Positions 49,181-63,900 of a stretch of DNA of 64,000 nt are shown here, in pieces (position 1 is the stretch's first letter; the number at the start of each line of letters is the position of its first letter). The position numbers and the translations under genes were made by a program. Below the pieces are notes generated by a model, which was not told the origin of the DNA, ran no database searches, and saw only the letters and a program-made list of their open reading frames with translations. Source of the DNA: Bursaphelenchus xylophilus (taxonomy: Eukaryota > Nematoda > Chromadorea > Rhabditida > Aphelenchoididae); NCBI GenBank assembly GCA_904066235.2, contig CAJFCV020000004.1, positions 3,782,001 through 3,846,000 of the forward strand. The letters run 5' to 3'.

Positions 49181-52100
49181 ATTACGTGCGGATTCGCCTG
49201 AATTCGGGCCCATTCGCGGGGCTTTTAGACGTTTTTTCGGCCTCGAACCCGAAGAAAAGGGGGTTTGGCAAATTTCCAGCGAATTTTTGCGCCTTTTGTC
49301 GCCCTTTTTCGGTTCACAAGGTAATGCGAGACCTCGTGCGGGAGTTATGCAATATTTATGGAGTAGAAAAACATGTGTTGAAAATAGTTTTATCAGGGTT
49401 TTGGATGATTTTATTGTAGTAAAATCAATCATTTTCTACTTTTTTTCTCTACTGTTTTCTTTGTTTCTGATAGAGGGAGGTACTTTAAAAGGTAATTAAA
49501 AAAATAAAGCCTCCTTTTTGTTGTTGTCACATGTTTTTTTTGCAGGCTCTTGCCATGAAGATCGCATTGTTTCTCCTAAATTTTTATTATTGCTACTATT
49601 TTTTGAGTGATTTTTGTAGGTTTTAGACTGCATTTTACTTTACCATTGTCTTACTTACTGTTTATTTTTTTGATTACATTCCGACTTTCCTGCAGGAAAA
49701 TCACCAGACTTTTGAGGCAAAACATAAGATCTCTGATGGTTTTATTGACCCCGAAGATTTGACCTCATGTTTTAAGGTCTTTGGAATGGATTCAATATCA
49801 GGAACTTAACGAACATATGTTGGAAAGTCGTTTTTTTCGGGATCTTGGAGGGGATTTTAATATTCTAGGTCTTTGAGCATTTAGATTGAAAAAGTTTTCC
49901 GAAGGGATTTATTAAAAATCGAACTGGAAACAACGCGATTTTTTTTGGAAAAATTGCAAATTTTTCTATCGTAAAATACGGCAGCATCTTGAAAGTATGA
50001 GCTTAAATTTACAGCAATCGATTTATGGGCATGCTCGCAAAAACCCTTGTAAGAATCATCAAAAAAGTTGCCCTCAGTGTTCTAAAAATTACTGTTTACA
50101 CAGTAGCCCTTGTTTACACTTGCATACAACCAAACCTTGCCACGGATCAAGCCTTTCCACCTTTCACATCTCACCGATCGCAGATTACCGTTCCCCGTCT
50201 CTCCCGGCGCAATCGCTCGCCCATAAAACAACAAGAATTCGTTTGACAAACAGCCAAAATCCCCACCCAAACCACTAATTATATATTCGGGGCTCAAAGA
50301 CCAGCGGTATTGCGGTCAGATGGCGGAGATTCGCAGAGCAAAAAGCACCGGCCTTCAGACGTTTTTTGTCGTTCCCTCATTAATGTGAGGAATTGGATCA
50401 GGAAAAAGGGGAAGATCAGCGACTGATGCAAATCTTCCTGGCGCTGAGTTTTTAATAAAAAAGAATTTTTATTCGTCGCAGACGTGCTAATTAGAAAGTT
50501 TCTTTGGGGGAAATTAACTAGTTTCAGGTCCAAGGTTTGAAAGTCGGAGAGTGTCCAGATATCGTGGGTATTTAATCTCCATTAGTCAATATTCTCGCTA
50601 ATTTCCCGTAAACAACGTCTTTACGGATGGGGTGAGGGGAAACGAGCGAGAAAATGGCGGGTAATGTTATACAAATTCAGCGGATTAGTCTCGGTTTTCG
50701 GGAAAACTTTACTTTTTACTTCGTAAATTTGTAATCGTTTTGACAAATGCGTTGTGCGTACGTAGCTCAGAAACACTTCTTAGCTCAAAAAGATGCCAAA
50801 AATCACGTTTTTGGCCCATACCTTATTGACATACCGTATTTGGAGATGGTTTTTTCTCACTGTCCCCACAAATCGGCTGTTCCCAGCTTGCCGGATGTTT
50901 TGGGCCCGTTACCCCTAGCCCTTTGCCCGCTACCCACGCCCCTCGCAGCGTGTGTTAATCATCCCATCAGCGCGCGAACAGGGGATCGTTTACCGCACAG
51001 CTCGCCCGCCACGCAGCTAAAAGTTGGCTGATTTCCATGAGACCCGACCCTCCACGCCCTCTCTCTCACCGCCGCTTCGGTTTTGACCCTCTCGATTCCC
51101 GCTTCATGTAGACCACTTGAAAACCGATGCTCTAAGGGAGTTTTGGTGTTTTGCGGTGGGCGAGAAACGAAGGGGTTTGATCGCTCGAAAAAAGACTTCC
51201 GCGCCAGCGTTGGGGAATTTCGTTTTTTGTCGCGAGTTTCCACGTCTTTCGCCGCGGATTTTTGATGATTTTTGGGGGTTTAGGGAGTTTGGATAGAGGG
51301 CTTAGATCAGCTAGAAATTGGGTTGTCTGAGAAGTTCGAGAGACATAGTGTTTATGAATTTATAACCAAGTCGATGAAGGCTATATAACTTACAAGTTGC
51401 TCACTTTCTTTAGCGTCTTCTTCATCAACTATCGCTATGATTGCCATGGGCCTCAAACTATGTCCCTTTTTTCTCAACGCTCGTCATTTTTTTCTCCTTT
51501 AGAAGTCGCCTTTGAAAGCCCTAAATATGTTATTCTCAGCTCCAATATGACCTATTCTTCCACTGACCCTCTCCCCCACAACCTCATCACCAAGTTGAAC
51601 GTCATTTCCTCCCGCCTCCCTTTCCTTGGCTCCCACCCAACTTGCATTGTTTTAAAATGCCGAAAATTAGACCCGTTCTCATCATAATTCGCCCATTTTC
51701 ATTGTGCCAGAAATAAGAATTCGCACTTTCGAATAGCGAAAAGTTCTCCGTCTTTCTCGCGGCGCCAAAAAAAGTTTTTTTGGGGGGGAATTTTTGGCGG
51801 GAACAGAGGATGCACGGTGCTGGATTTTTTCGCTTTTTTGCAGCCTCTTTGCTCTCTGAAATGCACCGTGCAAAGGGTGTGGAAACTTGAGAATGAAGGG
51901 GACGGAGAGAGTTGCAATTTTTTTGATTTTTTGAATGGCTTTTGATGTTTGAATGGATGGGGTTTGTTGGTCATTACTTTTGTGTATAATTATATGTTCA
52001 CTACAATGAAAATGCTGACGGCTGGAAAGAACAGGGGCTTCTTGAAATCATGAGATTTTTGGGATTTTAAGACTGTTTCTTTTTGAGGTTTTTTTATTAA

Positions 52101-54941
52101 TATTAATACCTATTATCATCATTTTATAATATCCTAGAATTAATAAAGAATCAGAATTTTACCAAAACTTTTACCTTTATTTTTGCCCACACGACTATTT
52201 TTACAATCCAAATCTCACTCCTCCCCCATTTCCCCTCCATTTCTTCCACTCGCCCTCCGGGTGCACGTCATTTCGAACGCGAGTCATGAGGTCCACTTAG
52301 CGGCGTCTTGAGCACCGAACATCATCGCCCGGCCCTAGAGTGCACGACGCAATTTTTGGCGCCAAAACTTGGGCCATGTATACACAGCCGCGGGGCCAGA
52401 CGTTTTTTCCAACCTTAAACCATTGTTCTCAAGTGTTTACTTAAGGCATTCGAAGCGAACGGTCCCGTTTTTTCGCCGCCGGATGTTGCGATTGTAGGGA
52501 AGGGTGGAGGGGGGCCCGGTAATTTGGGTGTGGCTAGTGATTGGGTGTGGTTTTCCGGGGTATTTTGAAAAAACATCTTTTTAAATGGCTTGATCTTGCA
52601 AACTGAAGCGTCTTCAGATGTTTTTGCCAAAGTTTTGGCTTTGAAAACAACGTGACTTGCCGTTAATTTATGTAAATTTATATTTTGTAGAAAGCGGCGC
52701 TTCCTTTTTTGTCTGGCTAATTTTATCTCCAAACATTTTTTGGCATAAAACTTTGGTCAAGGTCTGTAATAAAACGCGAAAAAACCCCTCCCAGCTTTAT
52801 CTGATTATACTTTTGGAGTCTGCGGGAGATGTTCTTGGGTTCAAACTGTTGTAGTCTTCGGGAAACCCGAGTTCCTTCGACATTTAATAGGATTAGAGGG
52901 GCGTTCTGTGTAGGCCGGGTTTCGCGGGGTATCATAATATTGATTATGATATCATGTTTTGAACTTTTTCGTAGTTTCGGTTTGTAATCAGCTTAGAGGG
53001 CGTTTTGAGATTCATAATTCTATAATTTATGCTACAGTAATTGTACAGTTTTTGGGGGAAATGCCTTGCCATTCAAGAGCCGTCTTCTGGTCTTATCAAG
53101 CCGCCAAAGTATCAAAACCTTGCCATTGTCTCGTCTACACCCTTTCAAATCGCCAGCCTCGCCGCTGATCTTCTATAAAAAAAGTTTGCACCGTCTGGTC
53201 TGCACAGAACCGCCGGCACGGGCCCCATTCCCTCGCAGAATCCCCAGCAGACTAAAATAAAGCCCGGGCCCATATTATTTACAATGAGGTATGAATTCTA
53301 CTATAAAAAAGCGGGCCCTCGTGATTTCGCCGCTCGCTCTTACCCTTTTTTCCCCCCTTCCTTCCTTCTTTCCTCCCGCCTCTCGCGAACTGATGTTATA
53401 CTCTATGTTTAGACGCAGGCTGCTGAGGCGAAAGAAACGTCGATTTGATTTCAATTTCATTTGTTTCACGTGACCCGCGGCGAGAAAGAGAGTTTTTCGA
53501 GCCGTTTTGCGCCCTTCCACCGCCCCAGGTTTTGCATAAATCTTGTGAGTTGGGGAGTCATTTTGACGCGGTTGCGGGGATTATCGTGGAACTGTGCGGG
53601 ATTCTGACGCCATCAGCGAGAGTTGGGGCTTCGGTCGCAGCCGTTTTTTACTCGATTTCGGCGAGTTTGGCGATGAAACGTGCGAAATTTTGATGATTTC
53701 GGAAATTTGGAGGGTTTTTCGACCCATTTTAAGTATGCAGAGGGATGGTAACGGTTTTAAATTAAATATTTTTCAGTGGGATATCAATGTCATTATTTTG
53801 TCATTGCAATAAGTCCAAAATTTTTTATATCTTTTTGGCGAAAAATCAAGATTTTTTTTGAGTTTCGTAACTTTTGCTTACTTTTTAAGCAAGAAACGTA
53901 GTTTTTCTTCGCTTGTTTATTACTATTAAAGACCCATTTAACCATCTAACGTCTCTATTAGTGATAAATGCATTAAAAATATTTATTTTCCTCCTCCAGA
54001 CACACCTTTCCCTCATCGGCCCGAAACTTTTATCCCATCTTTTTTTTTTATTTTCTTTCGTCTAGCCATCGGAATTTTGTTGTTCGGGCGGTGCGAGGAA
54101 TCGATAGGGAGTTGATTCAATTATGTTATTCATGATCAGATGATCTGAAAACGGCTGAGTCAGCCGCGAATTCGTCAAAAATCAAGTGATTTTTGGGGGT
54201 TTTCGAATGTTTTTTCCCGATTCCTTCTTTTCAAGAATGCCGCTGGATCCATTTTCAGTCCGCTATTTCGACAGATGACAAAAGCCTCTCCTGTCATCAG
54301 GGGCCACCGTATCGCCGGGGGGTTATCTTTCGAATTTACTGTTGTTTTCTCTCTTCGATCCACCATTCTGGCGCCACCCGCGACGCCGCGGGCTGATTCG
54401 TCGCCGGAAATTTGTTTTTAAGCCCCCTTCTTTCTTCGCGTTATCGGCGTTGTTTTGGCTGATAAGCGACTGTCGGTACCCGAAAAAAAGGTATAAATTA
54501 CGTTAATTTATGGATGTTCCCGGCCCTCTTTTATTGTTTTACCTTGGGGCGAACGGGCATTTAACGGGTTTATGGTCATTACTATGCAGTTTTTATGGGG
54601 TTTACTGTTGTTTTTTTGCTTTTTTGACTTGATAAACTGCATTCTTTCAATTTGGAGGATTAGACATTTTATACGATGAAACATGTCTGAGGGGATACTT
54701 TTTGATACTTTTGAAAAATTCGTAAACAACCTACAAAAAAGTTGGGAAAAATAGACATGGCAGTCTCTAAATTGATTTTTATGGGTTGTTGGACATCTTA
54801 TACGATAAAACATGTCTTAAAAAATATGAATTTGATGATATTTCCTTGAAAAATTACATTTTCTATCATAAAATGCGAAATTCGTGGATTGTAAAACGCG
54901 CATATTGATCGTTCCCCTCATTTATCATCAAAAAATTTCAG

Positions 54942-57900
54942 CGCGATTTCTTGGAATCAAAATTTTGGCGAATTGGACCGCAATGTTGGCGGTGGCGCGT
55001 CGCCGACATCCTCCCACGCCTCAATTCACAGCCATCGTCGCGGCCTCTCCGCCACAATGACCGTCATGCGCAACTGGTTCGGCGGCGGCGGGGGTGCGGA
55101 GAGCGCGCCCTCCACCTCCGCCACGACGTCGCCCGGCTCCGCGGAGCTGGAGTCCGCCTCCATCGACGAATTCGAAAGACTCAGTGATTTGTGGTACGTT
55201 AATGGTGTAGTACAGTATTGATGAAGGTTTTACAAGTTTGATTTTTTTGTTTTTAATCTAAATTTTCGAAATGAGATCAATTTTTGACCCTGAAGTGGTA
55301 TGTTTATCACATTTATCAATTACAAAATAACCATTTCTACTTTTTATACTTTACAAAAACCCTTTGAAACGTATCTGTAAGCTCTACCGGCAGTGTGGTC
55401 CATTGGAATCGGACTCTAAATCCCCAAAAAAACCTCAAAACTTGAAAAAAACTTTGTCTCTTATCAAGGGGTTTAGACCAATTTGGACTAATGCTTTCAG
55501 TTTTTCACTACCGTTTCATCACTCTTTGCTCTCCATTATCATCTTTTTTTTGTGTATAAAACGATCTTCAGCTCCTGTATCAATTAGTTTCGTATTTTTC
55601 GGAAGTTGTAAAGTTGTAATTTGTAGCGTTTAAACGTCTTAACGAGTCTTTGTTCCGAAGGTCCAATGGGATCAGCGCAAAATGAGTTGGTCTCGGGCGT
55701 TGGAAGTCCTCCAAAATTCGCGAACAGCCGTCCAAAATTGCGTCCATTCGACGGTTTTGTAACCAATTGTTGCGAGGAGCAAAATTTGTCGCAAATCAGG
55801 GCTTTTTTCGAACTTCAAATGGGCAATTCTCTCAAAAAAGGGCCAGTTTTTCCTCTCGGAACTAACAATCATATTGCATATCATACAAACCATTAATTTC
55901 CGAGTGTTTTTTCTCTCCCAAATTACCAATTTGCTCCCTCCTTCACGTCACATGCACGTCAACTTTCACCTGTTTTCGTTGTGGCCCCCATGGCTTGGCA
56001 CTCGGCCTACAAATTGGACTACAAAACATGGCTCGCCCATTGTAAACGTTCTATTGTCATCCCGCTGTTTTATTGCTCAAGAAATAATCGTAAATCTCGG
56101 CAAAATCCGCGATTAACATTCAATGCGTTGAGTTATGGCTGCGGCGTTGTGCAACATTTAAGCGAACGAGCCGGTGTGTTGGAGGGACTCTTGGTCTTGA
56201 ATTTGTGTTTTAGTGGCTTGCACATTGAGCCGTATTTTACTGTGATTTTTGAGGTGGTTAAAGGATACTCGGTTGTACTTAATGTCTTGGGTTTTTGAGG
56301 AGATTTGAGCTGTAATTAGGAGCTCTTGTAGCTGGGATATTTTGAGTGTAAAAGACCACACCTCTGTGGTGAATATCAAAGACTGTAAGAGACTTGTTGA
56401 GCTCAATTTTTTGAGATATTTTGGTTTCAACAATCTAGAAAAAGTATCCAACAATTGCTGTCTGGCTCTTCTGTAGGCCTGTGAATTTGCGGATAAAAAC
56501 AAATTAAATTTTATCGCTCTGATTCTCTTCAATGTACGTAAACGCTTGCTTACATCGATCCATATATGTACTCCCTAGACACAACGTATATACAAAATTT
56601 TACAAATTTCCAGGCCTTTCAGTATCCTTCTACCTTATCCAACTTTCTTCTCATCCTTTTTGTATATATAACTTTGATCCCAAAGATCTCTAAGCCCCAG
56701 AGGGAGGGGTTTCCACAGTGTTCCCAAGACAAATTGCAGACTAATTATACTCCACTCTTTGGCCTCAACTTCCGTCTGATCATTGACACTTTTCTTCCAG
56801 AGAGGTCGATCCGCTGGCGGCGAACAGTTTGTTCCGGTCCGAGGCGTTTTTTTAGTTTTTATGGAGCCCCGTTCATAACGGGTGTAAGAGACGCTTCTTT
56901 ATTGCATTCAATGTTTGTTTGCTCCGCTTTAATTACCAATTAATCTGGAAGGGGAAAGTCGCGAAATTAGAGGGAAACTACGTGGAATTGCTTAGGCAAT
57001 TCACAGGTGTTTCCGAAATTGGGAATAATACCTTCGAAAAGTGGGCCGGATATGACAAAGTTTGCTTGTTTTTTCTGCGTAATTGGCCATTGCTATGAGG
57101 TAAATTTTCGTGTTTTTGGGGGACATAGAGGTGTGACATTCGACGTGGATATGTGATGTATAATCTGTGATGTCTATATCGGTTTATTGCACAGTTATTA
57201 GTCCAAAATCGGCTTTGTTTTCCTCTTTTTCGGTTCAAAAAGTGCATTAGCTTATGGTTGTGGCTACTGTAGGTCGTCCTTAAACTATATTCGGCTTAAA
57301 GTTTATTCAAATATTAACCCACATTCGCTCTGCTCTCCCACCAAATATCGATGGATCCCCCCAAACATTCTACGCATTTTCCGTGGCCCGCCACCAAAAG
57401 CAAAAAAAAAATCGCTTTCTCCTCTCTTCCAGCTTCCGAAAGTGATTCGAGGCCTGTTTAAACAAATCTTTTTTGGCTTCGAAAAGGTCAAATCGAATTG
57501 TTTGAACATTGTTTTAGGGCCGCGAAAGTAACGGGGGGCAAACGCACTTCCTTTTCATCTGATATGAAGCGAACTTTCGTTGAAAACCGGCGACTTACAA
57601 TACGCCCGGCTAAAAGAGTTTGTTTTTCGGTCAAGGGACGTCAGCGTCTGGTCCCATTTGGAGGCCGGTCGTGGCCTTGGAAGGCGGTGTGATGTGGCGC
57701 TGATTGTCCTTGATGATGTTGCCGAGCTCTGAGTAACGGTGCCTTCAAGAAATGATGATTAAAATCAAAATTCCTTCAGCATATTACAAAATTCGAACTT
57801 GCGGCCACAAGAGCGGCGAATTTTCTGGAAAATTTCGCCGCAAGAGCCCTAAGAGTGCAACATCTGGCTTCGCCAATGTCCTTGCACTTTCTTCGACCCT

Positions 57901-60900
57901 TTTGTCTCTTACAATACCGCTTCTGACCGCCCTATCTGGCCCCAGAATCTGTTTTTTCGACCAGTCTGCGCCTTTTTTCCCTTTGTTTTGACTGCAGAGC
58001 CGTTTTCGCCAAATTTCAAGCGCCTTTTTGATCGTTAGCAAGTCACTTATGACTTTTATAAAGTGCAACAGGTCATACCGTCGCCCACGCCCGTCTACCG
58101 GGTATCCATTCCGCATTCCTTACACGGGGAAAAGGTCGGAAACGTTATATCAAATCGGAGGCACTTTTATCAGCGGTATGCTTATCATTCTCGGAAAATT
58201 GCGACGGTTTAATGGGCGGTTTCGAGGCTGGGAAACTGTTGTTTGGAGACCATATAATGTTTATGGTGTTATTCATGGCCTGCGATTGTTTGGGAAGCGA
58301 TTGGTCGACAGTAGCAGGCAAAAATCCAAGGAAAATTCTTGGCCACAAAGCTTTTATTGATAAAAATATCAATAAATAAAAATCCTACTCTAGAATTATC
58401 ATAGACTTCTTATCTTCCAGGCATATTGAACTTGATAAAATTGCAGTTGTTATATCGATTTTTCCCCCCGTTCATCGCAGCTCGTACGCCCCATTTCGGT
58501 AGCCATTGTGTCGGGTTGGAGAGCGTGCCATTTTGTGATTAAGTTGATAAGATTTCTTTCCCTCCATTCTTCCAGCATGTTCCATTCGTTATTTAAGGGC
58601 CATAAATTAAGTGGAGAGATTGATCTTAATTAAAAGCCCTTGTTTTTTTTTATTCTCCTGTCCATTGTAACGGACAAGTTTTTCCGATGGAACGCGGGGG
58701 TAATCTGATGCGTATTTAGATGAGTTGTAGTCTAGACGGGCGTTGGGGCGAAACATGGGCAATTTGCATATGAAAGGTTTGCATTTATGAGCACTGATGT
58801 TGATTTTTTTTGTAGTTTTTGTCTGAAGCCATGGCGGGGTTTTTGAGTTTTTTTTTGGATAGAGCAAGGCTCTTGAAAGTTTTTTGATGGGGTTTTTGAC
58901 TCGGTTATAGCTGTTGTTAATTGCGTATTATGTTAAAAAATTCGCTAGATTGAAATTGGCAAAAAATAAGAGGTTCTTGTAGATTGTACCTGGCCAGTTG
59001 ATGACCAATAGAACTTTTCTTTTTTATTTCGCTCTAATTTAAAGGTTCCTCTCTAAACTGCGGCCTCGATAGCATATCGAACATCTTGGAATAATTTAGC
59101 GAATGAGGCTCCTTAATATTACCCTAGATCCCACTAAAATCCTTCAATTCTTTTCCCAACTTGTCCATAATTTTCCGCAAAATCCCATCAGCTCTTTGTT
59201 TCTGATCTCCCTGATCTTTACAACCTCCCTTGTGGCCTTAAATCGCTCTAGATTTATGTTCGTTTACCCTCAATATTACACTAGCCACCTCCAAAGAGGA
59301 TTCCCCCCGATTTTTTCCCGAGCAAGCGAGCCAATTAATTACGTCTGTTTTGCTGACAAAAAAGATATCGCTGGCAAAGCGGGGAATTTATCGAAGGGTC
59401 CGCGTAATCTCGCCCATCGATCTGTTTATTCCACCCGATCAATATTCGCGGTATTTTTTCTGCCTTGGTCGCCCTATCGCCGTTTTCGTTGGGGCGGTTA
59501 TGCGTTATAAACTTGGCTAATTTTGCACAGACAGCGGTTTTTGTAAGGCAGAAGGTCATGTTTTTTTCATAAAATTATTATATTTTATTGCATTTTTGGT
59601 ATAGTACTGGGGTTGTTGTTTTATGTGTAGAAAATGTTGCTGAGCGTAATAAATTAATAAAAATAATATTGTAGTTAAAAGTTGTGTGTGCTAAAATTAC
59701 TTTCAAGCAAACTTTGTTGCTATTTTGAGCTCATTATTGTATTTTTTAATTACTGGCAATTACCGAGCTTTAAAAAATTCAGTAATTGAAAAAATTTCCT
59801 TAATGTGACGCTCTACCGTATTTCTTTTACATTTCTTTTTTCCTTACAACAACATCTTCATCTAATACCATAAACTATCATCCATTTTCAACCCTACTCT
59901 TCTCTCCACCACCTCCAAAATCACTGTCAAAAATGTGACCTCAAAAGTCCGTCATAAGGAAAACAGTTCCTCAACGGCGCACGTGAAGATCAGATTGCAA
60001 AAACTGGCGATTTGCACGTCTCTTACGATAATAAATTCGGCTGGTCGTAAATAAATAAATTTTGTACCGTAGGAAGTTTTATTTCTTTGTTTTAAGATTT
60101 GTCATTTGTTTTGGGCGACTTTTTGGGCAGTGATTTACTGACGTGATTCTGTTTGGCTGTCCACGATTGGGATCTTGAAATTGGACTTGTTTTTTTTTTG
60201 AATTTGGGAGATTCAGAAGTCAATTTTGATTGGATCGCAGAATTTTCCGGAATAATTATTGGGCCGCCCGTGTAATAAGGGCGTTGTAGATTTCTACAGA
60301 AGAGATATCATAGGCGATTTTGATTAAACTTGAGCTTGATAAAGCTTAAATTTAAGCTTCCTCAAAGGCTATGCCTGGTTTTTTATTGAAGCTATGATGA
60401 TTTTTTAATCAACAATTTATATTTTTGATTCGTATTTTACACAGACCTTACCCACGAGGTTCTTATTGGTCGTTAAACTCTCCCCTCTACTTTTCCTGAC
60501 CTCCATTATTTTTATTACTCTATTTTTGCCCCATTATAACTTCAAATGTCACTTCCATGACTTCCATTATGACCAAGCAAAGATAACTCTATTAAAAGCC
60601 ACTCTTCGCTCCACAATTCCCCGTCTTTTTCATTGATAAGGCCGAAAAACAATTCGATTACATGTTTCCTATGTTTTTTTTTATTTTTTTTTCGCTCCCG
60701 ATTCCCGTCTATATCTGTTTATTACAACATTATAATGTCCAAAAAATTTCGATTTTTGGAATCTCGAGAATTTAATGGTTTTAAAATACATCGTGATCGC
60801 TGACACATTCTAACTCTCCGCTTACAGTATGCAAATCATGGAAAAAATTGTAAATTGATAAATTTGATAAATCCGAAAGGGACAAAGGGCTCACAAAAAA

Positions 60901-63900
60901 GTAGTTTTTTGGAACAAAAATGACTATCCTACATGTCGACAGACTTTGCGACGCCTATGTTGATGATTTTAGCGTTGGCCAGACGCGCAAAATCCAGCGA
61001 TCGGACATGCGGTTGGTCATCTTCAATGAGAATGATCAGAGGTTACTGTACGACTCGGAGACAGTAATCTCGATTGAGGACAAGCAATTGAAGGATGCTC
61101 ACAAAAGCGCTTGCGGAAGGTTTCAGGTGAGCATTTATGATTTTTTTAGCTAGGGACATTTTATACGATGAAACATGCATGGTAAATTTTGAAAGGTTTC
61201 GTCGTATAAGATGTCCCTAATGATTTAATTTGGTCGGTTACTGTACCTAGAAACTTGATTGTAGAGCTTGGGGACATCTTATACGATGAAAAACGTTTTG
61301 AAAATTCCGAAAGGTTTCATCGTATAAAATGTTCCTAATGATTTAATTTGGTCGGTTAATGTACCTAGAAACTTAATTTTTGAGCTCGGAGACATTTTAT
61401 ACGATAAAAAATGTTTCGAAAATTTTGAAAGGTTTCATCGTATAAGATGTCACTAGTGCTTTAGTTTGGCCGATTACTGTACCTGGGGACTTTTCATGAA
61501 TAAATAACACTTCTTATGCAAGATTACAGCCTACATTTTATTTTTGCGCCCCGTAAACAATGTAATTTCCAGTTCCTCCGCCACCGCTCTGATGTCCCTC
61601 AAATTGGTCGCATGGTATTTGGCACACTGCCAACCTCATCCAAAACTGGATCCTTGAAGATCCACACCTTACCGTAAGCGGATGACTTTAGAAAACTAAT
61701 TCTTGTTTAGTCAAACAAACTCGGTGATGCTGAGCCGGGTCTTCTTCGTGCCAAAGGCGTCTAAGCTCAATGGACCTTACAAGTAAGCCCTTGCAAATTT
61801 GAAATACGATTTTGGAAATAATTATCTATCATATTTTGCGAGTAAATGTTGTAATTTTCAATTTCAGTGAGCTCAAATTCCTGACCAATAGCTTCGGTTC
61901 GGAGCCGGACTGCCAGGGGCAACATTATGCAACGATCCGGTCGTTGGACACGATCCGCGATGATTTCCGAAGGAAGAATTCGTCCGCCGATCCGCCCAAG
62001 CGTTTCCATCGGATTCGAAACTCATCGCTTCAGCTGGACAGCGATGATGCGATCCTGGAGGAAGTCCGCGCTTTCTCACCGAATCGGCTGAGCAGACATT
62101 GCCGGAAACAATTGTCGCTGAAGGGGTTGGCTGATGAAGGTGAGGGTAGCGACTTTTTTTATGCTAAAGTTTATTATCTAATAACGAAATTTTTACAATA
62201 AAAATTTTGAATTCCAGGTCCAGCCGTCCGTTGGGGCAGTCGTTCCCGGATGAGCTCCTGCTCTTCCGTCAACGAAAACATTGACGATCTAAAGCAAATT
62301 GGATTTGCCCTCATTTTCGACGCCAAGGAACGAGACTTCCTCTTCCAACATATTCTCCAAATTGAGCGAGAGATTGTGAAATTGGAGACCGGAATTTACA
62401 AGGCTTCATTGTCCCGGAGTCAGTTCTTTTATTGTGTCTATCAGGCGTACCGGCACTTCACCCACTCGGTGTGTCTGTTGTACAATTCGTTGAGGCTCCG
62501 ACAGCCCGTTTGGTTATCGTTGTTGGACCCGCATCAACAGAATGAGGCGGCTCAACGGTTTTGTCATTCCTTGGCCAAACTGATCGAGCAGCTGGATCGG
62601 AAGGAAACGCAATTGTAAGTGGCTGTTGCCAAGTATATTGAATGGTGTATGGAGGCTCTAGAAATCTATAAACTTGGGCTATTTCATGTTCAAAATGCAC
62701 ATATGGATTTTAGAAACTTACCATGATTTTTCAGCTTTTTATCCACCCTCCTTTCGACCGTCCTCATGAACCATTTGGCCTGGGTGGCGAGTGTTGCGCC
62801 GCCCGATACGATCCCTCAACATGAACGGTCATTACTGTTGGGGACTGTAAGTTTAAGCAATATCATCACCGTCTTTTCTGAACCATTTTAATCCATATCA
62901 TTTTAAGAGTGTAATCGACGCTTCCCGTCATCCCTACAACGCCCGATTGGCTCAGTTAATGGAGCTCTGTGGAATCGTTGGAGGAGGCGATAAATTGGCC
63001 AAGACTGTTGTCATCGGGAAGAACCCTCGATTGATCAGCGAGATCCTCTTTGTGTTGTCGTATTTCATCCGATGCTCGAATGTGGAAAGCAGGAGAGGAG
63101 GTGAGGAATATTTCAGAGTATATTAGACTTAATCTGCATGCATAAACTAGGTCAAAATAGCAATAGATTAAAAAGTATTGTCCATAATACTTTACGGCCT
63201 ACTTTCAGAAGTTTTATCGCCCACCAGACCCGCGAATCCGGTGAATCTTGTTGGATCACCCCCTTCGAATGCTCAATCCGATCTAATGGATGATTTCCTG
63301 ACCGACCTCAGCTCCTCAAACACCTCTCAACAGCCGGATCCAGCCCCTTCTTCAATGCCAATTCATCCACCAACCAGAACCAAACGTCCTTCCTCTTCGT
63401 TGTCATCCTCTCAATTCGCAACCTCCCCTCCAGACGGATGCTCCAAGTTCCCCATCGACCTGGACGAACCTCCATCCAAAACTCGAGCCATCAACCCGCC
63501 GTTGAGCCAGTCGATGTATCCGGAAATGGCGAGTCCCACGAGTTCGCGGATAATGAGCCAATCCGTCCACAGCCAGACTATTCATTACTCGAGTGGGCAG
63601 AATGGATTGTCGAGTCCTGCCAGGAGTCGAATGGAATTGATCTTGGATGTGGAGGACGTTCAGATGTCCGGACAAGAACTGGTCCCTTCGTTGTACCAAA
63701 ACTCGCTTCAACAACAGGCTAATGGCGCTCAGAATGGCTCTCACTCTCCTGCCTCAAGCTCTCATTCTTCGCAATCGCTGGGTTCTAATACCAACGCCAA
63801 TGGGGATCTGGGAAGATCGTTGTTGGCTGGAGTTTGTGCTTCCTATTCGCCACATTTTGTGCTATCAGGTAAGCAATTGTTTTGGCAATAACATCAAAAT

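Larger units (their letters stand above)
42593..54941. other. 12.3-kb gene-poor region between divergent genes
   Basis: Upstream of both the synthetase-like gene (left) and FNIP (right). Holds the palindrome cluster at 43130-44051, a GC-rich block at about 48,640-49,180, and two single copies of the FNIP hairpin arm near 54,660 and 54,790. A good splice donor (CCTGCG|GTAAGA) at 48,632 could end a 5' non-coding exon of FNIP. Long open frames here overlap in several frames at once and lack codon-like structure, so I support no coding gene. Confidence 0.5.

Noticed and set aside
48680..49432. 250-codon open frame on the minus strand in the GC-rich block
   Set aside because: Composition is Arg/Pro/Gly-rich as expected for GC-rich DNA without stops, with no domain and no splice context; other frames are also open there.
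50025..50246. 73-codon frame with a hydrophobic stretch
   Set aside because: Another frame over the same bases is equally open; no supporting signals.
55981..56298. 105-codon frame in FNIP intron 1
   Set aside because: No recognised motif, no splice or promoter context, and comparable frames occur throughout the intron.
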